A DNA stretch of 64,000 bases from Cellulophaga sp. BC115SP (GTDB taxonomy: Bacteria; Bacteroidota; Bacteroidia; Cytophagales; Spirosomataceae): the NCBI RefSeq assembly GCF_009905545.1, contig NZ_JAAALB010000009.1, positions 62,001 to 126,000 of the forward strand, read 5' to 3'. A program made the position numbers and the translations under genes. The notes below the pieces were generated by a model. The model worked only from the letters and a program-made list of their open reading frames with translations, searched no databases and was not told the origin of the DNA. This document shows, piece after piece, positions 1 through 8,559 of the stretch. The stretch's first letter is position 1, and each line of letters opens with the position of its first letter.

Positions 1-1224
1 ACCAGTTTTTAATAATCCCCAATAGACTAAACGCTGATTTTGAGCAGTATGCGTACCACCACCCCAGTTTCTAAAATCTGGAGTGAATTTCATGGTTGTA
101 TCTGTATAATAGGGGTCAACTGTGAACAAACCTCCATTGAATTTTGTAGGATATTGTCCAAAATTATTACAAGCTAATTGGTATCTAAAAACCTGATAGT
201 TGCGAGAGAGCTCCCAGCTTTTATTATTTTTTGGGTCAGGAGTAATATGAATAAAGCTTTTGTTCCAAAACTCTTTCCACCAATTTTGTGTAGCCTTTTG
301 AGCCACTAGCATATTCTTTTCTCCCTCTGTTTGTGTATGTAATAAGTGTTTTTCCCAATCCGTAACACTATTTGTCGTTTCGGTATTCAAACTGATCATG
401 AATTGTTGCTGGCGAGATGATTTTATGGTTTTGATTTTCCAAGCTTTAAAATCTGTATCACGATATTTGCCTTGCTCAGTACCGTCTTGTTGCCAGTTAT
501 TTCCTGAAATGATACCACCAAAAACTAGATTTTTGATAGGATTGTAAAACTGCTTTTTCAGACTATCTAACCCTTGTTGTTTCATAGCTACGTCAAAAGC
601 TGAGATTTCATCACCATTATCATGATAAAATAGGATTCCTTTAGGGGCAAAGTGGATGCTATCTTTACGAGTAACGACCTGATGGGGTGGTGCCCATTTA
701 TAGGAATTTGCATTATTTTCTTTGCCTTTACTCATCAAACGGTCTTGATAGCGCCAGTTTTCATATTGTGCTTTTGCCGAAATGGATTGATTACTATTGA
801 CTTCTACATAAATATTGGGATGAAAAACATCAACCCAAATTTTTACCTGTGTTTTGATTTTGCCATTACTTCCTTCTATGATGACATCACCCGAAGATAA
901 TCGAAGTATTTGTGTAAAAGTGCTAGGGTTTTCAAAGACGTTTGGAGATACGGTTAAACGCATTCTTCCGAGTTTTAGGACTGCATTATTGTGATCAAAT
1001 GTACCACTACGAGCGATATAGAAGAAAATATCTCCTTTTTCGACCCATACATTCAAGCCAATATCTCTGCCACCACAAGGCATAGACTCTCCTGCATGCT
1101 GACTTGGACTATTCCAAACTACATTGTATTGGTCGATATTGGAAGGGGTATTTTGTGCAAAAAGATGGCATAGACCTATACTCCACATGCAAACTAAAAA
1201 TAGCATTCTTTTGATCATCTTCAT
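1..1224 (-). CDS. DUF5703-domain secreted glycosidase-like protein (partial, C-terminus beyond window)
   Basis: The frame is open from an ATG at 1224 (a second in-frame ATG lies at 1218) to the first base of the window, giving about 408 codons without a stop. A signal peptide is seen (MKMIKRMLFLVCMWSIGLCH, then LFAQN). The mature N-terminus contains YNVVWNSPSQHAGESMPCGG followed by DIGLNVWVEKGDIFFYI, which is the recognisable start of the DUF5703 domain found in Bacteroidota polysaccharide loci. These proteins look like (alpha/alpha)6 glycosidases distantly similar to GH95, and their reaction is not established. The gene is divergent from the GH127 gene at 1498, so the 273-base spacer probably holds both promoters. 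The exact substrate cannot be read from the sequence. Confidence 0.8.
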   Translation of the reverse strand, partial: MKMIKRMLFLVCMWSIGLCHLFAQNTPSNIDQYNVVWNSPSQHAGESMPCGGRDIGLNVWVEKGDIFFYIARSGTFDHNNAVLKLGRMRLTVSPNVFENPSTFTQILRLSSGDVIIEGSNGKIKTQVKIWVDVFHPNIYVEVNSNQSISAKAQYENWRYQDRLMSKGKENNANSYKWAPPHQVVTRKDSIHFAPKGILFYHDNGDEISAFDVAMKQQGLDSLKKQFYNPIKNLVFGGIISGNNWQQDGTEQGKYRDTDFKAWKIKTIKSSRQQQFMISLNTETTNSVTDWEKHLLHTQTEGEKNMLVAQKATQNWWKEFWNKSFIHITPDPKNNKSWELSRNYQVFRYQLACNNFGQYPTKFNGGLFTVDPYYTDTTMKFTPDFRNWGGGTHTAQNQRLVYWGLLKTG

Positions 1225-1409
1225 TTCTATCAGATTGTTATAGAGGAAAAACCTTTTATTCTAAATTAATAGGATATTATCATAGCCTTTGAAAAAATCA
1301 CCTCATTTTTGCACATTTTTTCTTACAACTATGCCAAGATACAATATTGGCTCTTAGTAAGAAAATATTGACTAAATGAAAGGCAATATGGTATAAAACT
1401 TTGAGAAAA

Positions 1410-1446
1410 TGGTACAAAAAAACACTTTGACAGCCTAGTACCTTTG
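1410..1446 (+). promoter_or_regulatory. Candidate promoter and operator half upstream of the GH127 gene
   Basis: TACCTTTG at 1439-1446 matches the Bacteroidota -7 word TAnnTTTG and lies 51 bases before the GH127 ATG. No convincing TTTG -33 partner is seen at the usual distance. TGGTACAA at 1410-1417 differs by one base from the palindrome TTGTACAA, which recurs upstream of araC, the GH2 gene and the GH141 gene. This is a motif match only; no start site can be inferred. Confidence 0.3.
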
Positions 1447-1497
1447 TTGACCGATGATAAGATTTTATATATTCCAAAAATATACGTCTTCTAAACT

Positions 1498-3528
1498 ATG
1501 TTGAATATCCTACAAAAAGGCTTACTAATTGGATGTTTGGGTTTAATTTCTCAAACGCTTTTTTCACAGACCAAAGGGCTGACTAATACCCAAAATAGTA
1601 AGTATGCCAAACTTCAAAGTGTTGACATTGGGTCGGTGTCTTGGACCAAGGGTTTTTGGGCAGATAGATTTGAGGTTTGCAAAAATACGATGGTCCCTAC
1701 ACTCTGGAGTCGCTATAACGATACCATAAGTTGTCATGCCTTTCACAATTTTGAGGTAGCGGCAGGTCTGGCTAAAGGGCGTTTCAGAGGACCTTCTTTT
1801 CATGATGGAGATTTTTACAAAACTTTAGAAGCGGTGGCAGCGATGTATGCCTCTACCAAAGATCCTCAGTTGGAAGGATGGCTCGACCATGCGATTGAGG
1901 TAATTGGTAAGGCGCAAAAGCCGGATGGATATATCTACACCAAATCGATTATCGAACAAAAAGCTAGTGGAAAAACGCAAATGTTTGATGATAAGCTAAG
2001 TTTTGAGGCTTATAATTTTGGACACTTGATGACGGCTGCTTGTATTCATTATCGTGTCACCGGAAAAACAAGCTTATTGAATATTGCCAAAAAAGCGACA
2101 GATTTTTTGATTGGTTTTTACAATACTGCTTCTCCTGAACAGGCTCGCAATGCGATTTGTCCATCTCACTATATGGGTATCATCGAGATGTATCGAACTA
2201 CGAAGGAGCTTCGTTATTTGGCATTAGCCGAAAAACTGATTACGATTCGTGGTGAATCAGAAGGTACTGACGATAATTCTGACCGTGTTCCTTTTCGTAA
2301 AATGACGAAAGTAATTGGTCATGCGGTGCGTGCCAACTATTTGTTCGCAGGGGTGGCAGATGTGTATGCCGAAACGGGGGATGCTACTTTACTAGCGCCT
2401 CTCAATGCCCTTTGGGACGATGTAATTAATCATAAAATGTATGTGACAGGTGCTTGTGGAGCCTTGTATGATGGTGTTTCTCCTGATGGAACAGCCTATA
2501 AACCTGATACTGTACAAAAAGTGCATCAAGCTTACGGGCGTTCTTATCAGCTACCAAATCATACCGCTCACAACGAAACTTGTGCCAATATTGGAAATTT
2601 ACTCTGGAATTGGCGTATGCTTCAACTTACAGGCGAGGCTAAATATGCCGATATCATGGAACTGGCTTTGTACAATAGTATTCTGTCTGGGGTTAATTTG
2701 GAAGGAAATAAGTTCTTCTATACCAATCCCTTGAGTGCCTCCAAAGATTTTCCTTACTTGATGCGCTGGCATGGCGGTCGTTCGCCCTATATCAGTAAAT
2801 CAAACTGTTGCCCGCCCAATGTGGTGCGTACTGTAGCTGAGGTCAACAATTATGTGTATAGTTTGGCAAAAGATGGTTTGTATATCAACCTATATGGTGG
2901 AAGTACGCTTAGAACCTCCTTGGAAAATGGACAAAAATTGTGGATTGAACAACAAACCAATTACCCTTGGGAAGGCAGTATTACTTTAGATTTGAAAGAA
3001 ATTCCAAGTCAGAATTATACGATTTATTTACGTATTCCAAGCTGGACAACTGGTGCTGAAATTTTTGTTAATGGTAAAAAACTAAATCAAACTATTACGA
3101 TTGGCGAATATGTTGGAATTAAACAAAATTGGAAAAAAGGCGATAACCTAACATTGCGTTTAGCTATGCCTACCCAGTTGCTAGAGTCCAATCCACTTGT
3201 TGAAGAGACTCGAAATCAGGTAGCTGTAAAGCGTGGCCCAATTGTATATTGTTTAGAATCAGCAGATTTGCCTTCAAGCCAAAAACTGTCTTCTATCCTA
3301 ATTCCAACCACAACTCAGTGGATTCCTAAAAAACAAAAAATTGTAAATACCGAAGTTACAGCATTAGAAGGCTCCGTGAAATTGGTTATAGATAATCAAT
3401 GGAAAAATTCGTTGTACCGTCCTGTTTCAACCAATACCCAAACAACCAAAGTTTCGTTGATACCATACTTCGCCTGGGCCAACCGTGGCGATACCGAAAT
3501 GAGTGTGTGGTTGCCAGTGAGTAGATAG
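1498..3528 (+). CDS. GH127 family glycoside hydrolase (beta-L-arabinofuranosidase-like, DUF1680)
   Basis: A 676-residue exported enzyme with a signal peptide (MLNILQKGLLIGCLGLISQT). The catalytic (alpha/alpha)6 region has HNETCANIGN (Glu360, Cys362) and SNCCPPN (Cys437, Cys438). In characterised GH127 enzymes these Glu and Cys residues bind zinc and a cysteine acts as nucleophile. A beta-sandwich tail follows. The family removes beta-L-arabinofuranose, and as I recall one Bacteroides member removes aceric acid from RG-II. The start is an ATG after a 273-base divergent spacer. It is followed by a hairpin repeat and the RuBisCO-like gene, 101 bases downstream and co-directional. Family assignment is firm; the choice between arabinofuranose and another L-sugar is open. 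Confidence 0.9.
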   Translation: MLNILQKGLLIGCLGLISQTLFSQTKGLTNTQNSKYAKLQSVDIGSVSWTKGFWADRFEVCKNTMVPTLWSRYNDTISCHAFHNFEVAAGLAKGRFRGPSFHDGDFYKTLEAVAAMYASTKDPQLEGWLDHAIEVIGKAQKPDGYIYTKSIIEQKASGKTQMFDDKLSFEAYNFGHLMTAACIHYRVTGKTSLLNIAKKATDFLIGFYNTASPEQARNAICPSHYMGIIEMYRTTKELRYLALAEKLITIRGESEGTDDNSDRVPFRKMTKVIGHAVRANYLFAGVADVYAETGDATLLAPLNALWDDVINHKMYVTGACGALYDGVSPDGTAYKPDTVQKVHQAYGRSYQLPNHTAHNETCANIGNLLWNWRMLQLTGEAKYADIMELALYNSILSGVNLEGNKFFYTNPLSASKDFPYLMRWHGGRSPYISKSNCCPPNVVRTVAEVNNYVYSLAKDGLYINLYGGSTLRTSLENGQKLWIEQQTNYPWEGSITLDLKEIPSQNYTIYLRIPSWTTGAEIFVNGKKLNQTITIGEYVGIKQNWKKGDNLTLRLAMPTQLLESNPLVEETRNQVAVKRGPIVYCLESADLPSSQKLSSILIPTTTQWIPKKQKIVNTEVTALEGSVKLVIDNQWKNSLYRPVSTNTQTTKVSLIPYFAWANRGDTEMSVWLPVSR

Positions 3529-3532
3529 AAAT

Positions 3533-3612
3533 AGCTTTAAGCTGTCAGCCGTAGGCTGTAGGCGATAAAAACAAAATATTTTGCTTAGCGCTTATTGCCT
3601 AAAGCATACAGC
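3533..3612. repeat. Repeat family C, copy 1 (imperfect hairpin)
   Basis: The left arm around 3534-3563 (GCTTTAAGCTGTCAGCCGTA and onward) pairs imperfectly with CGCTTATTGCCTAAAGCATA around 3589-3608. The same vocabulary (GCCTAAAGC, TACAGC, TAGGC) recurs at 11085, 34534 and 57572. It sits between the GH127 stop and the RuBisCO-like start. It could act as a transcript-stabilising or attenuating hairpin, which is inference. Confidence 0.6.
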
Positions 3613-3629
3613 ATTACGAAGTATTATCC

Positions 3630-4874
3630 ATGGAAAGAATTTTTGCAACATATTATATCGAAACGCCATTTGCTCCTGAAAAAGCAGCAATGGTATTAGC
3701 AGGTGAACAATCTTCTGGAACCTTTGTCGCAGTACCTGGCGAGACAGAAGAGTTGAAAGCTCGTTTTGCAGCGAGAGTAGAAAAGGTAACTTTTCTTGAA
3801 ACCGTAAATACCCCAGCGATCCCAGGTGCTGAAAGTCCGACAGGGCAATATCATCGTGCGCTGGTTGAGGTGTCTTGGTCAATCGAGAATTTTGGATATA
3901 ACTTACCTGTCATGATTTCTACTTTGCAAGGAAACTTGTATGAAATTAGACAGTTTACAGGCTTGAAATTGCTATCTCTTGAAGTGCCAGACTCTTTTGC
4001 AGATCATTTTGAAGGACCAGCTTTTGGCATAGAAGGGTGTCGTAAATTAACCCAAGTCTATGACCGTCCTTTGATTGGTACGATTATCAAACCAAGTGTA
4101 GGATTAAGTCCAGAGGATACCGCCGCAACCGTAAAAGTACTGGTAGAAGCAGGTATTGATTTTGTAAAGGATGATGAATTGATGGGCTCAACAGCCAATT
4201 CTCCATTCGAGAAAAGAGTCGATGCCATCATGGATGTAATTAATCGCCATGCTGATAAAACAGGCAAGAAAGTCATGTATGCTTTTAATATCAGCGGTGA
4301 TATAGACGATATGCTCCGTCGATATGAAAAAATCGTAACATCGGGTGGTACTTGCGCTATGGTGAGTATCAATAGTGTGGGTATTTCTGGTACCAAAAAA
4401 ATCTGTGACCAACGTGCTTTAGCTATCCATGCACACCGCAATGGTTGGGGAATGATGACACGTCATCCTTTGTTAGGCATAGAATTTACAGCCTATCAAA
4501 AATTATGGCGTTTGGCTGGGGTTGACCAATTGCACGTAAATGGTATTCAAAATAAATTTTGGGAATCAGATGATTCGGTCGTGACTTCAATAGAACAGTG
4601 TTTAAAACCGATGTTGGGTGGTTATAAGGTATTGCCAGTCGTATCGTCGGGACAATGGGGCGGACAAGCACCTGAAACATATCGTTGTACTCAAACCCTC
4701 GATTTGCTGTATATGGCAGGTGGCGGTATTATGGCACATCCTATGGGCGCGAGTGCTGGCGTAACGGCCTTGCAACAAGCTTGGAAAGCGGCAGTTGATG
4801 GTTTGTCTGTAGAGGATGCCGCTAAAATATATCCAGAGTTTGCAAAATCTGTTGAGAAATTTGGTAAATCGTAG
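3630..4874 (+). CDS. RuBisCO-like protein (form IV type), probable sugar-acid phosphate decarboxylase or transcarboxylase
   Basis: 414 residues, full length for a RuBisCO large-subunit homologue and without a signal peptide, so cytoplasmic. Many active-site positions are kept: Asn102, Lys154 (spinach Lys175), the carbamylation motif Lys180-Asp181-Asp182-Glu183 (Lys201 to Glu204), His269-Arg270, His302 (His327), Lys309 (Lys334), the Ser-Ser-Gly at 339-341 and Gly364-366. The second catalytic lysine of IIKPK is Ser156 (IIKPSVGLS), so CO2 fixation on ribulose bisphosphate is unlikely. Known RLPs of D-apionate catabolism (OiaX, OiaT) decarboxylate or transcarboxylate 3-oxo-isoapionate 4-phosphate made by a DUF1537 kinase. 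A DUF1537 gene is present at 31922-33088. The stop codon TAG lies inside palindromic repeat family B. Family firm; substrate inferred. Confidence 0.9.
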   Translation: MERIFATYYIETPFAPEKAAMVLAGEQSSGTFVAVPGETEELKARFAARVEKVTFLETVNTPAIPGAESPTGQYHRALVEVSWSIENFGYNLPVMISTLQGNLYEIRQFTGLKLLSLEVPDSFADHFEGPAFGIEGCRKLTQVYDRPLIGTIIKPSVGLSPEDTAATVKVLVEAGIDFVKDDELMGSTANSPFEKRVDAIMDVINRHADKTGKKVMYAFNISGDIDDMLRRYEKIVTSGGTCAMVSINSVGISGTKKICDQRALAIHAHRNGWGMMTRHPLLGIEFTAYQKLWRLAGVDQLHVNGIQNKFWESDDSVVTSIEQCLKPMLGGYKVLPVVSSGQWGGQAPETYRCTQTLDLLYMAGGGIMAHPMGASAGVTALQQAWKAAVDGLSVEDAAKIYPEFAKSVEKFGKS

Positions 4875-4966
4875 AGACGTTGCATGCAACGTCTCCATAT
4901 AGATGTCTAATGGCATCTTTTTAGATTTAAAACATTTGCGTTAGTCGTTGCATGCAACGTCTCTAC
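4872..4966. repeat. Repeat family B, two REP-like palindromes after the RuBisCO-like gene
   Basis: GAGACGTTGCATGCAACGTC and two further bases at 4874-4895 form a perfect 22-base palindrome, preceded by GTA and fused to the RLP stop codon (TAG 4872-4874). A second palindrome, CGTTGCATGCAACG, lies at 4946-4959 within GTTAGTCGTTGCATGCAACG (4940-4959) and is followed by TCTCTAC. Together they fill nearly all of the space before the next gene. Similar elements are at 44976, 47815 and 48925. The layout recalls REP/BIME elements mobilised by RAYT transposases, but no such transposase is in the window. Confidence 0.8.
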
Positions 4967-4982
4967 CAAAAATATTTTGTTT

Positions 4983-6827
4983 ATGTACAAAAAGAATTTC
5001 ATACATTTTTTGGGAATAGCTTTATTGAGCCTATTTTCTCAAAAAACTATTTGCCAAGATACCGTAAGATATGTTGGCAAAACTTTAGTGAATGTCGATT
5101 ATCATCACGGGCAGCTGCCTTTGGCAGTTGGTGTTCATAATTACCAAACGTTTAGAGCCAACCGTGAACACCCCGAATGGGCAGGCGGGAGTTCATGGAC
5201 CTATAACCATGCCCCAATGTTGGCGTATTGGAATAATACCTTTTTCTTGGAGTTTTTGAGCGACCCTGTGGGCGAGCATATTCCTCCTGGACAAACGTTT
5301 TTACAAACTTCTTCTAATGGAAAGGACTGGACAAACCCTGTAGTTTTGTTTCCTCCCCATAAAATTCCTGATGGCTGGACGAAGGAGGGATATAAAGGTG
5401 TAGCCAAAGATTTATATGCCGTGATGCATCAACGTATGGGTTTTTATGTATCTAAGAAAAACCGTTTATTGGCTTTGGCGTACTACGGAATCGCCCTTGA
5501 TGCCAAAGATGACCCGAACGACGGAAAAGGAATAGGTCGTGTGGTGCGCGAAATATATAAAGATGGAAGCTTTGGTCCGATTCATTTTATCCGCCCTAAT
5601 CGCACTTGGGATTTGAAACAATCACCTTATACGATGTTTACGCAAAGTAAAGATAAAGGCTTTATCGAGGCTTGTAACGAATTATTGGCAACTCCATTGA
5701 TGATGCAACAATGGGTAGAAGAAGCAGATAGAGATGACGAATTAATTCCTTTGAAGAAAGAAGTAAAAGCTTTTAGTTTTTATCATTTACCAAACAAAAA
5801 TGTGGTTGGTCTGTGGAAACATGCTTTAACTTCCATCAGTAAAGACGAAGGTAAAACTTGGGAATATAGTCCTTTGCGTGCACCAGGGTTTGTTAATAGT
5901 AATGCGAAAATTTGGGGTCAAAAATTGCCTAATGGACAATATGCTACTGTTTATAATCCATCAGAATTTCGTTGGCCTTTGGGTATTTCTGTTTCGGATA
6001 ATGGCTTGGATTACAAGAATTTATTGTTAGTGACGGGAGAAATTTCAACTATGCGCTATGGTGGGAATTATAAATCTTATGGTCCGCAATATGTACGAGG
6101 CATTATTGAAGGTAACGGAACACCGCCTGATGGAAATATGTGGTTAACCTACAGCATGAACAAAGAAGATATTTGGGTGAGTAAAGTGCCTGTTCCTGTG
6201 GCTAGTGAAGTCTACGGAAGTATCAATGAGACATTTGATAAAATGCCAGAAGGCAAAGAGCTAGAGTTATGGAATATTTATAGTCCTCTTTGGGCAAAAG
6301 TAGGTATTGAAAAAGCCCCTGATGGTACCAAAGCTCTGACTTTACATGATAAAGATCCTTTCGACTTTGCCAAAGCGGAACGTGTTATTCCTGAAGCAAC
6401 TAAGACTACGATTACTTTCACAGTTATTCCTGCTCAAAACAATAAAGGGCTATTACATATTGAATTTCAAGATGAAAAAGGAACGCCTGCCGCTCGTTTG
6501 ATTTTTGATTCAGATAGTACGCTAAAAGCAAAAGTAGGGTATCGTAACTCAGGTGTTCAGGCGTATGAGACTGGAAAGTCGTATGAAATTCGTGTTGAAT
6601 TGGATAGATATAAACGTATGTATGACATTTATATCAACGGTCAGAAAAAGGGAACTCGCCTACAATTTGCACCTGTGGCATCTTTCCGTCGTGTGGTTTT
6701 CCGTACGGGAGAGGTACGCCGTTTTCCTAACGCTGATACGCCAACCGACCAAGATTTTGACGTGCCTAAAGCAGGAGAGCAGGCACCTGAAGCGATTTTT
6801 TATATCAAGAACTTTATTGTTAAATAA
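4983..6827 (+). CDS. Exported sialidase-like beta-propeller protein with C-terminal concanavalin-like domain
   Basis: An in-frame TTG exists at 4977, but ATG at 4983 gives a normal signal peptide (MYKKNFIHFLGIALLSLFSQ) and is preferred, for 614 residues. The first two thirds contain repeated propeller-type strands such as GQTFLQTSSNGKDWTNPVVL and LTSISKDEGKTWEYSPL, which are Asp-box-like (SxDxGxxW), as in sialidase-fold glycosidases. The last 200 or so residues (INETFDKMPEGKELELWNIY onward) resemble a LamG/concanavalin sandwich with a typical strand NGQKKGTRLQF. It lies 21 bases before a GH43-like gene. It could be a glycosidase removing an acidic or deoxy sugar such as Kdo, Dha or rhamnose. 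No CAZy family could be fixed by eye. Confidence 0.65.
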   Translation: MYKKNFIHFLGIALLSLFSQKTICQDTVRYVGKTLVNVDYHHGQLPLAVGVHNYQTFRANREHPEWAGGSSWTYNHAPMLAYWNNTFFLEFLSDPVGEHIPPGQTFLQTSSNGKDWTNPVVLFPPHKIPDGWTKEGYKGVAKDLYAVMHQRMGFYVSKKNRLLALAYYGIALDAKDDPNDGKGIGRVVREIYKDGSFGPIHFIRPNRTWDLKQSPYTMFTQSKDKGFIEACNELLATPLMMQQWVEEADRDDELIPLKKEVKAFSFYHLPNKNVVGLWKHALTSISKDEGKTWEYSPLRAPGFVNSNAKIWGQKLPNGQYATVYNPSEFRWPLGISVSDNGLDYKNLLLVTGEISTMRYGGNYKSYGPQYVRGIIEGNGTPPDGNMWLTYSMNKEDIWVSKVPVPVASEVYGSINETFDKMPEGKELELWNIYSPLWAKVGIEKAPDGTKALTLHDKDPFDFAKAERVIPEATKTTITFTVIPAQNNKGLLHIEFQDEKGTPAARLIFDSDSTLKAKVGYRNSGVQAYETGKSYEIRVELDRYKRMYDIYINGQKKGTRLQFAPVASFRRVVFRTGEVRRFPNADTPTDQDFDVPKAGEQAPEAIFYIKNFIVK

Positions 6828-6848
6828 TAAAGGATAGCCTTTTAGCTC

Positions 6849-7760
6849 ATGAAACGAATTGGAATATTTTTAATGTTAATTGCTTTATTATCAAGTTCTT
6901 GTAAAAAAGAAGCCTATATTTTTACTTCTTTTCATGAACCTGCTAATGAAGGTTTGCGAATGCTTTATAGCGAGGATGCTTATCATTGGAAAGACCTCAA
7001 CAAGGTTTTACTGGCTCCCACAATTGGCAAGCAAAAAGTCATGCGTGACCCGTCTATTGCGCAAGGACCTGATGGCACTTTTCACTTGGTTTGGACCAGT
7101 AGCTGGAAAGGCGATTTGGGCTTTGGATACGCATCATCCAAAGATTTGATTCATTGGTCTGAACAGCAATTTATTCCAGTCATGGCAAATGAGCCAAGTA
7201 CAGTCAACGTTTGGGCACCTGAGATTTTGTATGATAAAGCAACCAAACAATTTGTTATTATTTGGGCTTCCTGCATTCCCAAACGTTTTGAGAAAGGGAT
7301 AGAAGATGAGGAAAACAACCATCGAATGTATGTGACTACCACAAAGGATTTCAAGACATTCTCGCCAAGTAGATTATTCCTAGATCCTAAATTTAGTGTT
7401 ATTGATGCAGTAATCGTACCTCGTAAAAAAGACGATTATGTATTGGTATTAAAAGACAATACTCGTCCAAATCGTAACATTAAAGTAGCTTTCGGAAAAA
7501 GTGCTACGGGCGAATTCAGTAATGTTTCGGAACCATTTACCAAGAAGTTTACGGAAGGACCTTCGGTAGTCAGAGTAGGAGAGGAGTACCTCATTTACTT
7601 TGATTCGTACCAGAGCAAAACCTATGAAGCTATGCGTACCAAAGACTTTAAAACATTTGAGGATGTTTCGAAAATTGTATCTGTTCCGCAAGGGCATAAA
7701 CATGGGACCATTCTGAAGGTGTCAAAAAAAGTCTTAAAAAACCTTTTGTCGCAACCCTAG
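6849..7760 (+). CDS. GH43-like lipoprotein glycosidase
   Basis: 303 residues. The N-terminus MKRIGIFLMLIALLSSSCKK has a lipobox (LSSSC), so the mature protein should be a periplasmic or surface lipoprotein. Five-bladed propeller features are visible: MRDPSIAQGPDGTFHLVWTS, SKDLIHWSEQ, VNVWAPEI, the middle-blade SVIDAV and EGPSVVRVGEEYLIYFDS. GH43 enzymes use an Asp base (in RDPS), an Asp pKa modulator (near IDA) and a Glu acid (in EGPS), and all three positions have plausible candidates here. Typical activities are arabinofuranosidase, xylosidase or galactosidase. It follows the propeller gene by 21 bases and is probably co-transcribed with it. Activity not assignable. Confidence 0.75.
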   Translation: MKRIGIFLMLIALLSSSCKKEAYIFTSFHEPANEGLRMLYSEDAYHWKDLNKVLLAPTIGKQKVMRDPSIAQGPDGTFHLVWTSSWKGDLGFGYASSKDLIHWSEQQFIPVMANEPSTVNVWAPEILYDKATKQFVIIWASCIPKRFEKGIEDEENNHRMYVTTTKDFKTFSPSRLFLDPKFSVIDAVIVPRKKDDYVLVLKDNTRPNRNIKVAFGKSATGEFSNVSEPFTKKFTEGPSVVRVGEEYLIYFDSYQSKTYEAMRTKDFKTFEDVSKIVSVPQGHKHGTILKVSKKVLKNLLSQP

Positions 7761-7887
7761 TGAAATATATATAAGTAAATGATTTACAGAATTATACGGA
7801 TTGGTAAATGCAAATCCTGATAGCGCTTGATGAATATCATTTCTTAAACTTATAGATTTTTAACTCACAAAATAACCTTATTACTCA

Positions 7888-8550
7888 ATGAAAAAATTAG
7901 CCCTAGTTCATACATCGGCGACTTTAATTCCTGTATTTCAGGAGCTATGTCAAGCTTTTTTGCCTGGCGTACAAGTGTTCAATATTGTAGATGACTTTTT
8001 AGTAAAAAATATCATTGCTTCAGGTTCGCTTACTCCTACGATTGCCAAACAAGTCGTGGGCTACGTGGAGTCTGCACAAATGGGCGGTGCTGATCAAGTA
8101 TTAGTAACTTGTTCTTCGATTGGTCCAGCAGTAGAATTGTCGGAGCATTTAGTGGATATCCCTGTATTGAGAGTTGATCAGCCAATGGCTGATAAGGCTG
8201 TCGCTATGGGCACTCGTATAGGTGTGATTGCGACTTTGTCTTCAACGCTTGAACCGACAGCGGATTTGATTTCTCGTCGAGCTGAAGTAGCGAGTAAGAA
8301 AATTCAATTAGAGGCTGTTTTGTGCGAAGGTGCATTTGATGCCCTAATGCGTGGCGATGCCGCGACACATGACCAAAAAGTGACGGAGGTACTCAAACAA
8401 CTAGCTTCTAAGGTAGATGTGATTGTTTTGGCGCAGGCATCAATGGCTCGCGTAGTCGCTAATTTGAACCCAAGCGAAAAGAAAGTACCTATTCTTTCAA
8501 GTCCTCAAATTGCGATTGAATATTTGGCTTCTCAACAAGCTTTATCCTAA
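7888..8550 (+). CDS. Asp/Glu/hydantoin racemase superfamily protein
   Basis: 220 residues, cytoplasmic, with the two-lobed racemase-fold pattern. The N-terminal half carries VLVTCSSIGP with Cys75, the first of the paired catalytic thiols of the family. The C-terminal half has VIVLAQASMARVV where most racemases have a second cysteine (LGCT type), so the second thiol is missing. That argues against a two-base racemase and for an isomerase, lyase or decarboxylase-like role such as arylmalonate decarboxylase, which also uses one cysteine. It is followed after 9 bases by a BASS-family transporter, suggesting a carboxylate substrate. Its place downstream of the RuBisCO-like gene suggests a part in sugar-acid metabolism, which is inference. 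Confidence 0.75.
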   Translation: MKKLALVHTSATLIPVFQELCQAFLPGVQVFNIVDDFLVKNIIASGSLTPTIAKQVVGYVESAQMGGADQVLVTCSSIGPAVELSEHLVDIPVLRVDQPMADKAVAMGTRIGVIATLSSTLEPTADLISRRAEVASKKIQLEAVLCEGAFDALMRGDAATHDQKVTEVLKQLASKVDVIVLAQASMARVVANLNPSEKKVPILSSPQIAIEYLASQQALS

Positions 8551-8559
8551 CTCACCACT

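Noticed and set aside
3630-4874. True CO2-fixing RuBisCO
   Set aside because: The second catalytic lysine is serine and no phosphoribulokinase or carboxysome gene is present; form IV-like function is more consistent.
4977-4982. TTG start for the propeller protein
   Set aside because: ATG two codons downstream gives a standard signal peptide; the same reasoning replaced TTG starts at 15032, 44727 and 50662 by nearby ATGs.
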